A DNA stretch of 40,805 nucleotides, from contig CAJUSJ010000033.1 of NCBI GenBank assembly GCA_910588865.1, forward strand, positions 1 to 40,805, given 5' to 3'. Origin of the DNA: an uncultured Lachnospiraceae bacterium (GTDB lineage: Bacteria; Bacillota; Clostridia; Lachnospirales; Lachnospiraceae). This document shows, piece by piece, positions 15,624-23,755 of the stretch (position 1 is its first letter; every line of letters begins with the position of its first letter). The notes beneath the pieces were generated by a model. The model was not told the DNA's origin and made no database searches. It worked only from the letters and a program-made list of their open reading frames with translations. The position numbers and the translations under genes were made by a program.

Positions 15624-16796
15624 TTACTCTTGACCTGCCGGTGACACAAGGCTGTCCGCCAGGCTCTCCATAACCTGCCGGGCCTTATCATCAACCGCGG
15701 ACCGGATGGTTACCGTCGGCTCTGCCACCGTAACCTCTTTCATTCCTTCCAAAATTCCCCTCATAAGCTTCGCGGCCCCCGGTGCCCAGGTACCGTTTTC
15801 CACAAGGGCCACGGTCCGCTTCTGATAATTCTTCGACTTGAGATGTGCCAGGAAGGATTCCATACATGGGAACAATCCGCCGTCATAGGTCGCGCAGGCC
15901 AACACCACCCGGTCATAGCAAAAGGCCTTTCTCACCCCATAGGACACGTCTGTCCTTGCCAGATCCATAACCTCCACATGCTCTTCTCCCCTGTCCTTAA
16001 GCATACCTGCCAGTTCCTTTGCCGCTGCCATGGTATTGCCGTGGATGGAGGCGCAGGCGATGAGCACCCCGGAGACCTCCGGCTTATAGGCGCTCCAGGT
16101 CTGATATTTATCCAGATAGAATCCCAAATCTTCCCTGAGAACAGGTCCGTGTAAGGGGCAGATCATCTGGATATCCAGACCAGCCGCCTTTTTTAACAGC
16201 GCCTGAACCTGAACGCCGTACTTGCCCACAATGTTTAAGTAGTACCTGGCCGCCTCCTGGGTCCACTGCTCTTTCAACCCCGAATCCGCTCCAAAGGTCC
16301 CAAAACCGTCCGCGGAAAAAAGGATCTTCTCCCACTCTTCGTAGGTTACCATAACCTCCGGCCAGTGCACCATTGGGGCCATGAAAAACCGCAGGGTGTG
16401 ATCACCCAGACTCAAAGTGTCACCCTCCTTTACCATCAGGGTCCTCCCCTCCAGATTCCCGTGGAAAAACTGATGGATCATGGGAAATGTCTTGGCATTG
16501 CCCACGATCACCGCCTCCGGATAGAGCCCGGCAAACTTAGCCACATTGGCCCCGTGATCTGGTTCCATGTGGGACACTACCAAATAATCCGGCTTTCTCC
16601 CTGCCAAAGCCTTCTCCAAATTGTCAAGCCAGCGGTCCGTGGCTCTGGCATCCACGGTATCCATAACAGCGATCTTTTCATCCATGATCACATAGGAATT
16701 GTAAGTAACTCCGTCAGGGACAGGGTACTGACTCTCAAACAGATCCAGATCCCTGTCTACCACTCCTACATATTTAATATGGTCTGTAATAAACAT
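15624..16796 (-). CDS. fprA: Flavodiiron protein (FprA-type A-type flavoprotein)
   Basis: A 390-residue cytoplasmic enzyme that reduces O2 to water and/or NO to N2O, protecting anaerobes. The metallo-beta-lactamase-like domain (1-240) carries the full diiron ligand set: H76-x-E78-x-D80-H81 in SHMEPDHG, H144 in MVHWPE, D163 in SADGFG and H216 in CPLHGPV. A flavodoxin domain for FMN covers about residues 242-390 (VLIACASIHGNTMAAAKELA). Length is typical for the class A form with no rubredoxin or extra reductase domain, so an external electron donor is needed. AAGGAG lies 9 bases before the ATG at 16796. It is convergent with the LysR gene. A leader hairpin lies just upstream. Confidence 0.95.
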   Translation of the reverse strand: MFITDHIKYVGVVDRDLDLFESQYPVPDGVTYNSYVIMDEKIAVMDTVDARATDRWLDNLEKALAGRKPDYLVVSHMEPDHGANVAKFAGLYPEAVIVGNAKTFPMIHQFFHGNLEGRTLMVKEGDTLSLGDHTLRFFMAPMVHWPEVMVTYEEWEKILFSADGFGTFGADSGLKEQWTQEAARYYLNIVGKYGVQVQALLKKAAGLDIQMICPLHGPVLREDLGFYLDKYQTWSAYKPEVSGVLIACASIHGNTMAAAKELAGMLKDRGEEHVEVMDLARTDVSYGVRKAFCYDRVVLACATYDGGLFPCMESFLAHLKSKNYQKRTVALVENGTWAPGAAKLMRGILEGMKEVTVAEPTVTIRSAVDDKARQVMESLADSLVSPAGQE

Positions 16797-16822
16797 GATT
16801 TTTCTCTCCTTATCCTGGACAC

Positions 16823-16861
16823 CCCCGGCAGTGCCGCCGTGATCCCGTCACTGCCTCGGGG
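16823..16861 (-). promoter_or_regulatory. Leader hairpin upstream of the flavodiiron gene
   Basis: CCCCGGCAGTG at 16823-16833 pairs with CACTGCCTCGGGG at 16849-16861, with a 2-base bulge and a 15-base loop. It lies about 15 bases before the ribosome binding site in the 170-base gap after the ABC exporter genes. It could be a regulatory leader or a leftover terminator stem without a T run; the sequence alone does not decide. Confidence 0.45.
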
Positions 16862-16965
16862 CCTCCTTCTATAAATACTGGCACAATAGCCTTTTACTCC
16901 CCCCGCAAACAGATTAAGTAATCGGCTCATCCCGTGAAGATATAAGTCTTTTTATCAAATTTTAA

Positions 16966-18708
16966 TCAGGATGCCGCAAACTGGCTGTTATAGAGCTGGG
17001 CGTAGAACCCGCCCTGGCCAAGGAGCTCCTCATGACTTCCCTGCTCAATAATATGTCCGTCCCGCATCACTAAGATCATGTCCGCTTCCTTGATGGTGGA
17101 CAGGCGGTGGGCCACAATGAAGCTGGTTCTGCCTTCCATCATCTTGGCAAAGGCCTTCTGGATGCGGATCTCGGTTCTCGTGTCAATGGAGGAGGTGGCC
17201 TCGTCTAAGATCAGCATGGGAGGCAGACACAGCATGACTCTGGCAATACACAGCAGCTGTTTCTGGCCCTGGGATAAGTTGCCGCCATCCTCAGAGATCA
17301 CCGTATCGTAGCCCTGGGGCATCCGCTTGATGAAGCTGTGGGCATGGGCCTCCTTGGCTGCCCTGACCATCTCCTCCTCAGTGGCGTCGGGCTTACCGTA
17401 GATAATGTTGTCCCGGATGGTTCCGGATTTCAGCCAGGTCTCCTGGAGCACCATGCCGTAGTTGGCTCTCAGGCTCCTTCTTGTCATGTGGCGTATGTCA
17501 TGTCCGCTCACCTTAACCCGGCCCTTATCCACATCGTAAAACCGCATCAAAAGGTTGATCACCGTGCTCTTTCCGCATCCCGTAGGCCCCACGATGGCGA
17601 TCCTTTGGCCCGGTTTCACCGACAGGTTAAAGTCCTCGATCAGGGGAACCTTTGGATCGTAGGAAAAATACACATGCTCTAGGTCTACCCTGCCATCCGC
17701 GGTTTTTAAGTCCACGGCATCTTTGTCCTCTGGTTTTAAGGGTTCCTCGTCAATAAGGGCAAAAACCCGGGCAGCGGAGGCCAGCGCGTTCTGAAGCTCC
17801 GTTACCACGCCGGAGATCTCGTTAAAGGGCTTGGTGTACTGGTTGGCGTAGCTTAAGAAGCTGGAAAGCTTTCCCACAGACAGCAGGCCATGGACTGCCG
17901 CGTAGGCTCCCGCCACTCCCACGCTGGCGTACACCAGGCCGTTGACAAACCGGGTGGCCGGATTGGTGATGGAGGAGAAAAATGTGGCCTGGAGGCTGTA
18001 TTTTCCCAGCCGGTCATTGATCTCCTCAAACCGCTTCTGGGCTTCTTTTTCCTGGCCAAAGGCCTGGACCACTTTCTGGCTGCCCAGCATCTCGTCGATA
18101 AGGCCTGTCAGTTCTCCCCTGGTCTCTGACTGGTGTTTGAACATGACATAGGTCTTCCTGGCGATAAAACTGGCCACCACCAGGGACACCGGGGTCACGC
18201 ACACCACCACCAGAGCGATCCAGCCATTTACATAAAACATAAATCCCAGAGTGCCCAGGATGGTCAGCACTCCGGTGAACAGCTGGGTAAAGCCCATAAG
18301 AAGTCCCTCGGAGAACTGGTCGATGTCCGCGATGATCCGGCTGATAATGTCTCCTGACTGGTGGGAATCCAGATACCTTAAGGGAAGCACCTCTAAGTGC
18401 CGAAATGCCTGAGTCCGGATATCTTCCACTACCTGGTAAGTAATCTTGTTGTTGATGTGGTTCATAAGCCACTGGGACACCGCGGTGATGAAAATCACCA
18501 CTGCCATCTTTTTTAAAACCGCTGTCAGCCCCTGAAAATCCACATCGCCCTGGCCCAAGATCAAATCCACGCCGTTTCCGATGAGGATGGGGGCGTACAG
18601 GGTGGTGATCACGGTCACTGCCGCGAGACACAGGGACAAAAGAACTCCCCATTTATAGTGGCCGATATGGTCAAGGATCCTTTTTACGGTGGAACTGTGC
18701 TTTTTCAC
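16966..18708 (-). CDS. Heterodimeric ABC exporter subunit with canonical Walker B
   Basis: A 580-residue half-transporter. Six transmembrane helices lie within residues 1-320 and the ATPase domain at about 340-580. Walker A is GPTGCGKST (374-382), the signature is the altered LSQGQ (478-482), Walker B is LILDEATSSID with catalytic Glu503, and the H-loop His534 lies in VAHRLSTIK. The ATG at 18708 overlaps the stop of the partner by 4 bases (ATGA), so the two are translated together. The partner has a degenerate site, so this pair is an asymmetric exporter of the LmrCD/BmrCD/TM287-288 type. The substrate, a drug, lipid or peptide, cannot be told. Confidence 0.94.
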   Translation of the reverse strand: MKKHSSTVKRILDHIGHYKWGVLLSLCLAAVTVITTLYAPILIGNGVDLILGQGDVDFQGLTAVLKKMAVVIFITAVSQWLMNHINNKITYQVVEDIRTQAFRHLEVLPLRYLDSHQSGDIISRIIADIDQFSEGLLMGFTQLFTGVLTILGTLGFMFYVNGWIALVVVCVTPVSLVVASFIARKTYVMFKHQSETRGELTGLIDEMLGSQKVVQAFGQEKEAQKRFEEINDRLGKYSLQATFFSSITNPATRFVNGLVYASVGVAGAYAAVHGLLSVGKLSSFLSYANQYTKPFNEISGVVTELQNALASAARVFALIDEEPLKPEDKDAVDLKTADGRVDLEHVYFSYDPKVPLIEDFNLSVKPGQRIAIVGPTGCGKSTVINLLMRFYDVDKGRVKVSGHDIRHMTRRSLRANYGMVLQETWLKSGTIRDNIIYGKPDATEEEMVRAAKEAHAHSFIKRMPQGYDTVISEDGGNLSQGQKQLLCIARVMLCLPPMLILDEATSSIDTRTEIRIQKAFAKMMEGRTSFIVAHRLSTIKEADMILVMRDGHIIEQGSHEELLGQGGFYAQLYNSQFAAS

Positions 18709-20480
18709 TGGCGGGCCTCCTTTTCTGAAAGCTGGGACAGGCAGATCTCCCGATATACTTCACACTGGTCTAAAAGCTCTTTGTGGGTTCCCAGGCCCAC
18801 CAGCTTTCCGTCGTCAAGCACCAGGATCTGGTCCGCGTTTTTTATGGTGGTAGCTCTCTGGGACACAAGGAACACGGTCATATCCCCGGTATTTTCTTTG
18901 ATCGCTTTTCTCAGGGCCGCGTCGGTGGCAAAGTCCAGGGCCGAAGCGCTGTCATCCATAATAAGGATCTCCGGGTTTCTGACCAGGGCCCTCGCGATGG
19001 TCAGCCGCTGTCTCTGGCCGCCGGACAGGTTCTTCCCCCCCTGTTCGATCATCAGATCCAGCCCCTGGCCCTTGGTGTCCACAAATTCTCTGGCCTGGGC
19101 CGTGTCAAGGGCCTTGTAGATCTCCTGGTCCGTGGCGTCTGTCTTGCCCCACCTCATATTTTCCCGGAGGCTCCCTTTAAACAGCACTGCCTTTTGGGGA
19201 ACCACACCGACTTTTTCCCTGAGTCCTGATAAGGAATAATCTTTTACGTCTTTTCCGTCTACCAGCACAGCCCCTTTTGTGGCGTCATAAAATCTTGGGA
19301 TCAAGTTCACCAGGGAGGATTTCCCAGAGCCTGTGCCGCCGATAATGCCGATGGTCTGGCCTTTTTTCACCTGGAAAGACAGGCCGCTCAGGGAAGGCTC
19401 TTTGGCTTTGGCGTAGTAGAAATCCATGTCTTTAAATTCTACTTTGGCAGCCTCCCCGCCAGGTTCGGCTCCCTCGCCCTCCAAAGTCCCCTTCTCTTTA
19501 CCGGTTTCCCCGCCAGCCGCCGCCTTCTCCACAATGCTTGTGTGCTCCGCGAACACCCCGTTGATCCGGTTGGCGCAGGCCAGGGCCTTGGAGATGGTGA
19601 TGATCAGATTGGCCAGCTTTACCAACTCAACCAGGATCTGGGACATGTAGTTGACAAGAGCCACCACCTGGCCCTGGCTGATGACCCCGCCTTCCACCTG
19701 CCACGCTCCTGTCCACACAAGGACAATGATAGCTCCGTTGACGATCACATAGGTGACAGGGTTCATGAGAGCGGAGATCTTGCCCACAAACACCTGGATT
19801 CCCACCAGGAGATCATTTTCCTGGTCAAATTTATGGATCTCATCCTGCTGCCGGTTGAAGGCTCTCACCACCCTGGCACCCAGAAGGTTCTCCCTGGTGG
19901 TCAAAAGCACCTGGTCCAGCTGCCTCTGTACCTTCTTATATAATGGCATGCTTACCAGCATGACTCCAAACACCACAATGGACAAAAGGGGGATGGTTAC
20001 CACAAAGACCAGGGCAGCCCTCACATTGATGGTAAATGCCATGATCATGGCTCCGAACACAATAAAGGGGGAGCGCAGAAACAGCCGGAGCACCAGGTTG
20101 ATGCCGGACTGCACCTGATTGATGTCACTGGTCATCCTGGTCACCAGGGTGGATGTTCCTATGGTGTCGATTTCCCGGTATGACAGGGTGTTGATATGGC
20201 GGAACAGATCATTTCTCAGCAGGGTGCCGATTCCCACTGCCGCCTTTGCGGAAAAATACTGAGCTGTCAGAGAGCAGGTCAGTCCCACAACGCCCAGGAG
20301 CACCAGCACTCCGCCCATACGTAAAATGTGCCCCATATCCCGATTATTGATTCCCACATCAATGATCTGGGCCATAACAAGGGGCACAAACAGCTCAAAA
20401 CTGGCCTCCAGCAGCTTAAACAGAGGCCCCATGACGCTTTCCAGTTTGTAGCCTTTAAAATATTTCAAGAGCTTTCTCAT
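18705..20480 (-). CDS. Heterodimeric ABC exporter subunit with degenerate catalytic site
   Basis: A 591-residue half-transporter, first of the pair. The membrane domain spans about residues 1-310. An unusual Gly/Glu-rich linker follows (about 321-346). The ATPase domain has Walker A GGTGSGKSS (381-389) and a perfect LSGGQ (485-489). The Walker B catalytic glutamate is replaced by aspartate (ILIMDD, D510) and the H-loop histidine by glutamine (VSQR, Q541). In this family these two changes mark the low-turnover ATP site of a heterodimeric exporter. AAGGGGG precedes the ATG at 20480. The promoter overlaps a perfect dyad shared with the divergent LysR gene. Confidence 0.94.
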   Translation of the reverse strand: MRKLLKYFKGYKLESVMGPLFKLLEASFELFVPLVMAQIIDVGINNRDMGHILRMGGVLVLLGVVGLTCSLTAQYFSAKAAVGIGTLLRNDLFRHINTLSYREIDTIGTSTLVTRMTSDINQVQSGINLVLRLFLRSPFIVFGAMIMAFTINVRAALVFVVTIPLLSIVVFGVMLVSMPLYKKVQRQLDQVLLTTRENLLGARVVRAFNRQQDEIHKFDQENDLLVGIQVFVGKISALMNPVTYVIVNGAIIVLVWTGAWQVEGGVISQGQVVALVNYMSQILVELVKLANLIITISKALACANRINGVFAEHTSIVEKAAAGGETGKEKGTLEGEGAEPGGEAAKVEFKDMDFYYAKAKEPSLSGLSFQVKKGQTIGIIGGTGSGKSSLVNLIPRFYDATKGAVLVDGKDVKDYSLSGLREKVGVVPQKAVLFKGSLRENMRWGKTDATDQEIYKALDTAQAREFVDTKGQGLDLMIEQGGKNLSGGQRQRLTIARALVRNPEILIMDDSASALDFATDAALRKAIKENTGDMTVFLVSQRATTIKNADQILVLDDGKLVGLGTHKELLDQCEVYREICLSQLSEKEARQ

Positions 20481-20517
20481 ATGGTATCCCCCTTCTATAT
20501 TTTTTCAAAATAATAGC

Positions 20518-20545
20518 TTGTGATATTATAGCATTATGATATAAT
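20518..20545 (+). promoter_or_regulatory. Promoter of the LysR gene at 20598
   Basis: TTGTGA at 20518-20523, 16 bases, TATAAT at 20540-20545. It overlaps the opposing exporter promoter and the dyad. Confidence 0.55.
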
Positions 20546-20548
20546 ATC
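20522..20548. promoter_or_regulatory. Perfect 9-bp dyad, probable LysR operator
   Basis: GATATTATA (20522-20530) and TATAATATC (20540-20548) are exact reverse complements 9 bases apart. Each arm contains the -10 hexamer of one of the two divergent promoters, so a bound regulator would act on both genes. Confidence 0.6.
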
Positions 20549-20553
20549 CGCAA
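20525..20553 (-). promoter_or_regulatory. Promoter of the ABC exporter operon
   Basis: On the minus strand TTGCGG (20553-20548), 17 bases, TATAAT (20530-20525), with an extended TGC just before the -10. Confidence 0.7.
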
Positions 20554-20597
20554 GACATATTTTTCCAAATATTTTTCTCTCTATGGAAGGGTGTTGT

Positions 20598-21488
20598 ATG
20601 AATTCTAAACAATTACATTATTTTGTGGCCATTGTGGAGACAGGGAGCTTCACCGCGGCGGCCCAGGCCCTGGGATTGTCCCAGCCGCCTCTCAGCAAAC
20701 AGATCATGGCTCTGGAGAAGGAACTGGGAGTTTCTCTTCTCACAAGAAGCTCCAGGAAAGCGGAGCCTACGCCCGCGGGGGCATTTCTCTACGATAAGGC
20801 AAAAAATATTCTCGGCATCATGGACTCTGCCCAGAGGCAGCTTAAGGGATTTAAAAACGGGCTCAGCGGAGTTCTGAGGCTGGGGACCATCTCCTCCTCC
20901 GGCCATATGCTCACAGGCGCGTTTTTGAAGGATTTTTGCAGGGATTATCCTGATGTAAGATTTGAACTGACAGAAGGCAACACCTACCAGCTTCTGGACC
21001 ATTTGAAAAACGGTCTTATTGAGTGCGCCATTTTGCGGACCCCTTTTAACAGCGAGGGCTTTCAGTGCTGTTATGGGCCAAGGGAGTCTCTGGTGGCCGT
21101 GGGCGCGGCTTCCTTTTTTGACGGTCTTGCCTCTGGTGAGGCCATGGACCTTGGGGAGCTGGCGGGAAAGCCGCTGATCTACTACCGCCGCTTTGAGCCA
21201 ATCCTGTCCACCGCGTTCCAGAACATGGGGCTTATACCCTGTATATTCTGCCGCAACGATGATGCCAGAACCTGCCTTCTGTGGGCCGGGGCCGGGCTTG
21301 GGGTGGCCCTGGTACCGGAGACCATCTGCAAGCTTCCCATAGCGGCGGATCTGGAAAAACACCCGATCCGGTCTTCTTCCACCACCACGCAGATGGCGGC
21401 GGTGTACAAAAAGAATGGCTATGTATCACCCATGGCCATGGAGTTTGTGTCCTGCTTTAAGAAATACACGGATTGGAGGGAAGCGTAA
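20598..21488 (+). CDS. LysR-family transcriptional regulator (exporter-linked)
   Basis: A 296-residue regulator starting MNSKQLHYFVAIVETGSFT. The ATG at 20598 has GAAGGG 6 bases upstream, whereas the ATG at 20583 has no ribosome site. The helix-turn-helix covers residues 1-60 (AAAQALGLSQPPLSKQIMAL). The effector domain follows, with GVLRLGTISSSGHML opening it and GLGVALVPETICKLP near the end. It is divergent from the heterodimeric ABC exporter and the two promoters overlap one dyad, so it very likely controls the exporter and itself. The end lies 5 bases from the convergent MFS gene. Confidence 0.92.
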   Translation: MNSKQLHYFVAIVETGSFTAAAQALGLSQPPLSKQIMALEKELGVSLLTRSSRKAEPTPAGAFLYDKAKNILGIMDSAQRQLKGFKNGLSGVLRLGTISSSGHMLTGAFLKDFCRDYPDVRFELTEGNTYQLLDHLKNGLIECAILRTPFNSEGFQCCYGPRESLVAVGAASFFDGLASGEAMDLGELAGKPLIYYRRFEPILSTAFQNMGLIPCIFCRNDDARTCLLWAGAGLGVALVPETICKLPIAADLEKHPIRSSSTTTQMAAVYKKNGYVSPMAMEFVSCFKKYTDWREA

Positions 21489-21493
21489 CACCT

Positions 21494-22729
21494 TTAGGGC
21501 CACTCCCTGGCCGCTTTTCCAAAAAGGAAAAATCCCACCGCAAAAAGTACTGCCAACATCCCCACCCCACTGCTGGGGTTCCTGGTCAGCTGGGTCACAG
21601 CGCCCACTAAGGCTGTTCCCACAAAGGATGCCCCTTTTCCACAGATGTCGAAGATGCCAAAAAACTCCCCTGATTTTTCCGGCGGAATGATGCTGGCAAA
21701 GTAGGACCTGGAGAGAGCCTGAACCCCGCCCTGGAACATACCAACGCACACAGCCAAAAACCAGAACTCCCACTGTCTGTCAAGCTGGATAGCAAACAGG
21801 GCAATACAGAAATAACAGGCAACGCAGATCTTGATCAGGGTAGTATTTTTGTACTTTCCTGCCAGTTTTCCAAAGATCAGGGCACAGGGAAACGCCACGA
21901 TCTGAGTCACCAGAAGAGCCAGCAAAAGTCCCTGGGTGTCCAGGCCTACGGCGCTTCCGTAGGCTGTGGCCATCTCGATTATGGTGTACACCCCATCTAT
22001 ATAGAAGAAAAAGGATAATAGGAACAGAAAAATCTTCTTGTTGCCCTTTACGTCCTTTAAGACTCTTGCCAGCCTTCCAAAGCTCTCCCTGACCACATGG
22101 TCTTTTTTAGGAACCCCATGGCTCTGCCTGTAATTTCTCAGAAGAGGGATGGTCACCAGAAACCACCACGCGGCATTTAATAAAAACGCGCCCGCCATGG
22201 CGGTCTCCATGGTAATGCCTATAGCCTCATTTCCCAGCACCAGGACAAGGCTCAGGATAAAAGGGACGCAGCTTCCGATATACCCCCAGGCGTAACCCTG
22301 GGAGGAAACCTGATCCATGCGGGAAATTTCCGTCACGTCGGAGAGCATGGCATCGTAGAAGATCAGGCTGGCGGCATATCCCACCCGGGCTACCACAAAA
22401 ATAGCCAGAAAAGCCAGCCATGACCCCGGAAGAGCAAAGGCGGCGCATCCTGCCACTCCCACCATCATACAGGCTGCAAAAATAGGTTTTTTGTACCCTT
22501 TTGTGTCCGCGATGGTTCCCAGCACAGGTCCTATAAGGGCCACCAGGATAGTGGATATGGACACGCCATAACCCCAGAAGGCCAGGGCATCCACCTCTGA
22601 CACCCCACCCTTTCCTGCCAGGTAGTTAAAGTAGATCGGCAGAATGGTGGACACTAAGAGCACGAAAGCGGAATTTCCCACATCGTAGAGGATCCAGTAT
22701 TTTTCCAGTTTTGTCATCTTACTTTCCAT
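21494..22729 (-). CDS. MFS transporter, UMF1/Atg22-like
   Basis: A 411-residue polytopic membrane protein with about 12 hydrophobic helices. The opening LEKYWILYDVGNSAFVLLVSTILPIYFN is the hallmark of the bacterial UMF1 family related to yeast vacuolar Atg22, here noted by its key WILYDVGNSAF. Other family traits are GPVLGTIADTKGYKKP near residue 65 and ALSRSYFASIIPPEKSGEFFG near the C-terminus. The family is thought to export amino acids or other small molecules, but few members are characterised. GGAAGG lies 6 bases before the ATG at 22729. It follows the SPL-like gene after 29 bases, so both may be one transcript. Confidence 0.88.
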   Translation of the reverse strand: MESKMTKLEKYWILYDVGNSAFVLLVSTILPIYFNYLAGKGGVSEVDALAFWGYGVSISTILVALIGPVLGTIADTKGYKKPIFAACMMVGVAGCAAFALPGSWLAFLAIFVVARVGYAASLIFYDAMLSDVTEISRMDQVSSQGYAWGYIGSCVPFILSLVLVLGNEAIGITMETAMAGAFLLNAAWWFLVTIPLLRNYRQSHGVPKKDHVVRESFGRLARVLKDVKGNKKIFLFLLSFFFYIDGVYTIIEMATAYGSAVGLDTQGLLLALLVTQIVAFPCALIFGKLAGKYKNTTLIKICVACYFCIALFAIQLDRQWEFWFLAVCVGMFQGGVQALSRSYFASIIPPEKSGEFFGIFDICGKGASFVGTALVGAVTQLTRNPSSGVGMLAVLFAVGFFLFGKAAREWP

Positions 22730-22758
22730 ATTGATCCTTCCCTCCTTTTCCCGCGTCT

Positions 22759-23652
22759 TTAACCATCAAACATGTTCAGCTGCGTAACCTCATAATTTCT
22801 CTTATACGCGCTGATAATATCCTTCATGTTGTAGAGGATCCCACATCTCTCACATTCTTCCGAGAAAAGTTTCCACAGCTTTTTCGCCCTGGGACTTGGG
22901 CACTGGTATTGGTTCCCGTAGGTTTTCATGTACTGCTCTTTCAGATTTTTGTCCGGAAACAGCCTCTCAAGGCAGGCAAAATACCACTCTCTCTGATTGC
23001 CTCTCAGGGTCATTCCCATCATCCCATAGATAAATCTGGCTCCAGCCTCATGGGCCCGCCTTACCAGGGAGAGGGTATTATCCTCATTGTCCTCCAGAAA
23101 GGGCAGAACCGGCATCAGCAGGATTCCAGCGAAGATTCCTCTGCTGTTTAACCTGCTGATCATGTCAAACCGCCGGGATGGCAGGGATACCCCCGGCTCG
23201 ATCTTTTTAGCCAGGCTGTCGTCCGCGGTGGTAATGGTTATTTTGCACAGAACCGGGGAGTGGTCTTTAATGCTCTCCAGAATGTCCATGTCCCTCACCA
23301 TAAGATCACTTTTGGTGGCAATAGCCATGCCGAAGCCATAGGCGTCCACCAGCTCTAAGGCATGCCGGGTAAGCGTCAGCTCTTTTTCAAAAGGGTTATA
23401 CGGATCGCTCATGGCTCCTGTCCCCACCACACCTGTCTTCACTTTTCTTCTGAGATCATCCCTGATGATCCGGAGGGCATCCTTTTTTGCCCTGACCCTG
23501 TCAAAATCCTCAATCTGGTAGCAGTCCGACCGGCTGTCGCAGTAGATACATCCATGGCAGCATCCTTTGTAGATATTCATGTTATAATCAATTCCAAACC
23601 AGCGGCTGTCCTTTGTCTTTGTCACAATGGTCTTTGCTGAAATATATTCCAT
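22759..23652 (-). CDS. SPL-like radical SAM protein
   Basis: A 297-residue iron-sulfur enzyme of the spore-photoproduct-lyase-like radical SAM group (COG1533). The cluster-binding CxxxCxxC motif is C31-x3-C35-x2-C38 in YKGCCHGCIYC. The stretch GAMSDPYNPFEKEL and KITITTADDSLAKKIEPG are typical of this subgroup. It lacks the length and C-terminal cysteine context I would expect of true SplB, so a DNA-repair role is uncertain; many homologues are uncharacterised. AGGAG lies 5 bases before the ATG at 23652. It is divergent from the YihY-family gene and upstream of the MFS gene. Confidence 0.86.
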   Translation of the reverse strand: MEYISAKTIVTKTKDSRWFGIDYNMNIYKGCCHGCIYCDSRSDCYQIEDFDRVRAKKDALRIIRDDLRRKVKTGVVGTGAMSDPYNPFEKELTLTRHALELVDAYGFGMAIATKSDLMVRDMDILESIKDHSPVLCKITITTADDSLAKKIEPGVSLPSRRFDMISRLNSRGIFAGILLMPVLPFLEDNEDNTLSLVRRAHEAGARFIYGMMGMTLRGNQREWYFACLERLFPDKNLKEQYMKTYGNQYQCPSPRAKKLWKLFSEECERCGILYNMKDIISAYKRNYEVTQLNMFDG

Positions 23653-23699
23653 AGTATCTCCTGATCTCTTTTTTCTGATACATTATTCCTTTATCTGCC

Positions 23700-23728
23700 T
23701 TGCCATTTTTACTGACTCGTGTTAATAT
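23700..23728 (+). promoter_or_regulatory. Promoter of the YihY-family gene
   Basis: TTGCCA at 23700-23705, a 17-base spacer and TAATAT at 23723-23728. Confidence 0.5.
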
Positions 23729-23745
23729 CTTTAATAATAACACGA
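23717..23745. promoter_or_regulatory. Operator-like inverted repeat over the YihY-family promoter
   Basis: TCGTGTTA (23717-23724) and TAACACGA (23738-23745) form a perfect 8-bp dyad with a 13-base spacer, covering the -10 region and the start of transcription. A repressor bound here would block the plus-strand gene and possibly the divergent SPL-like gene. Confidence 0.5.
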
Positions 23746-23755
23746 AAAAGGTACA

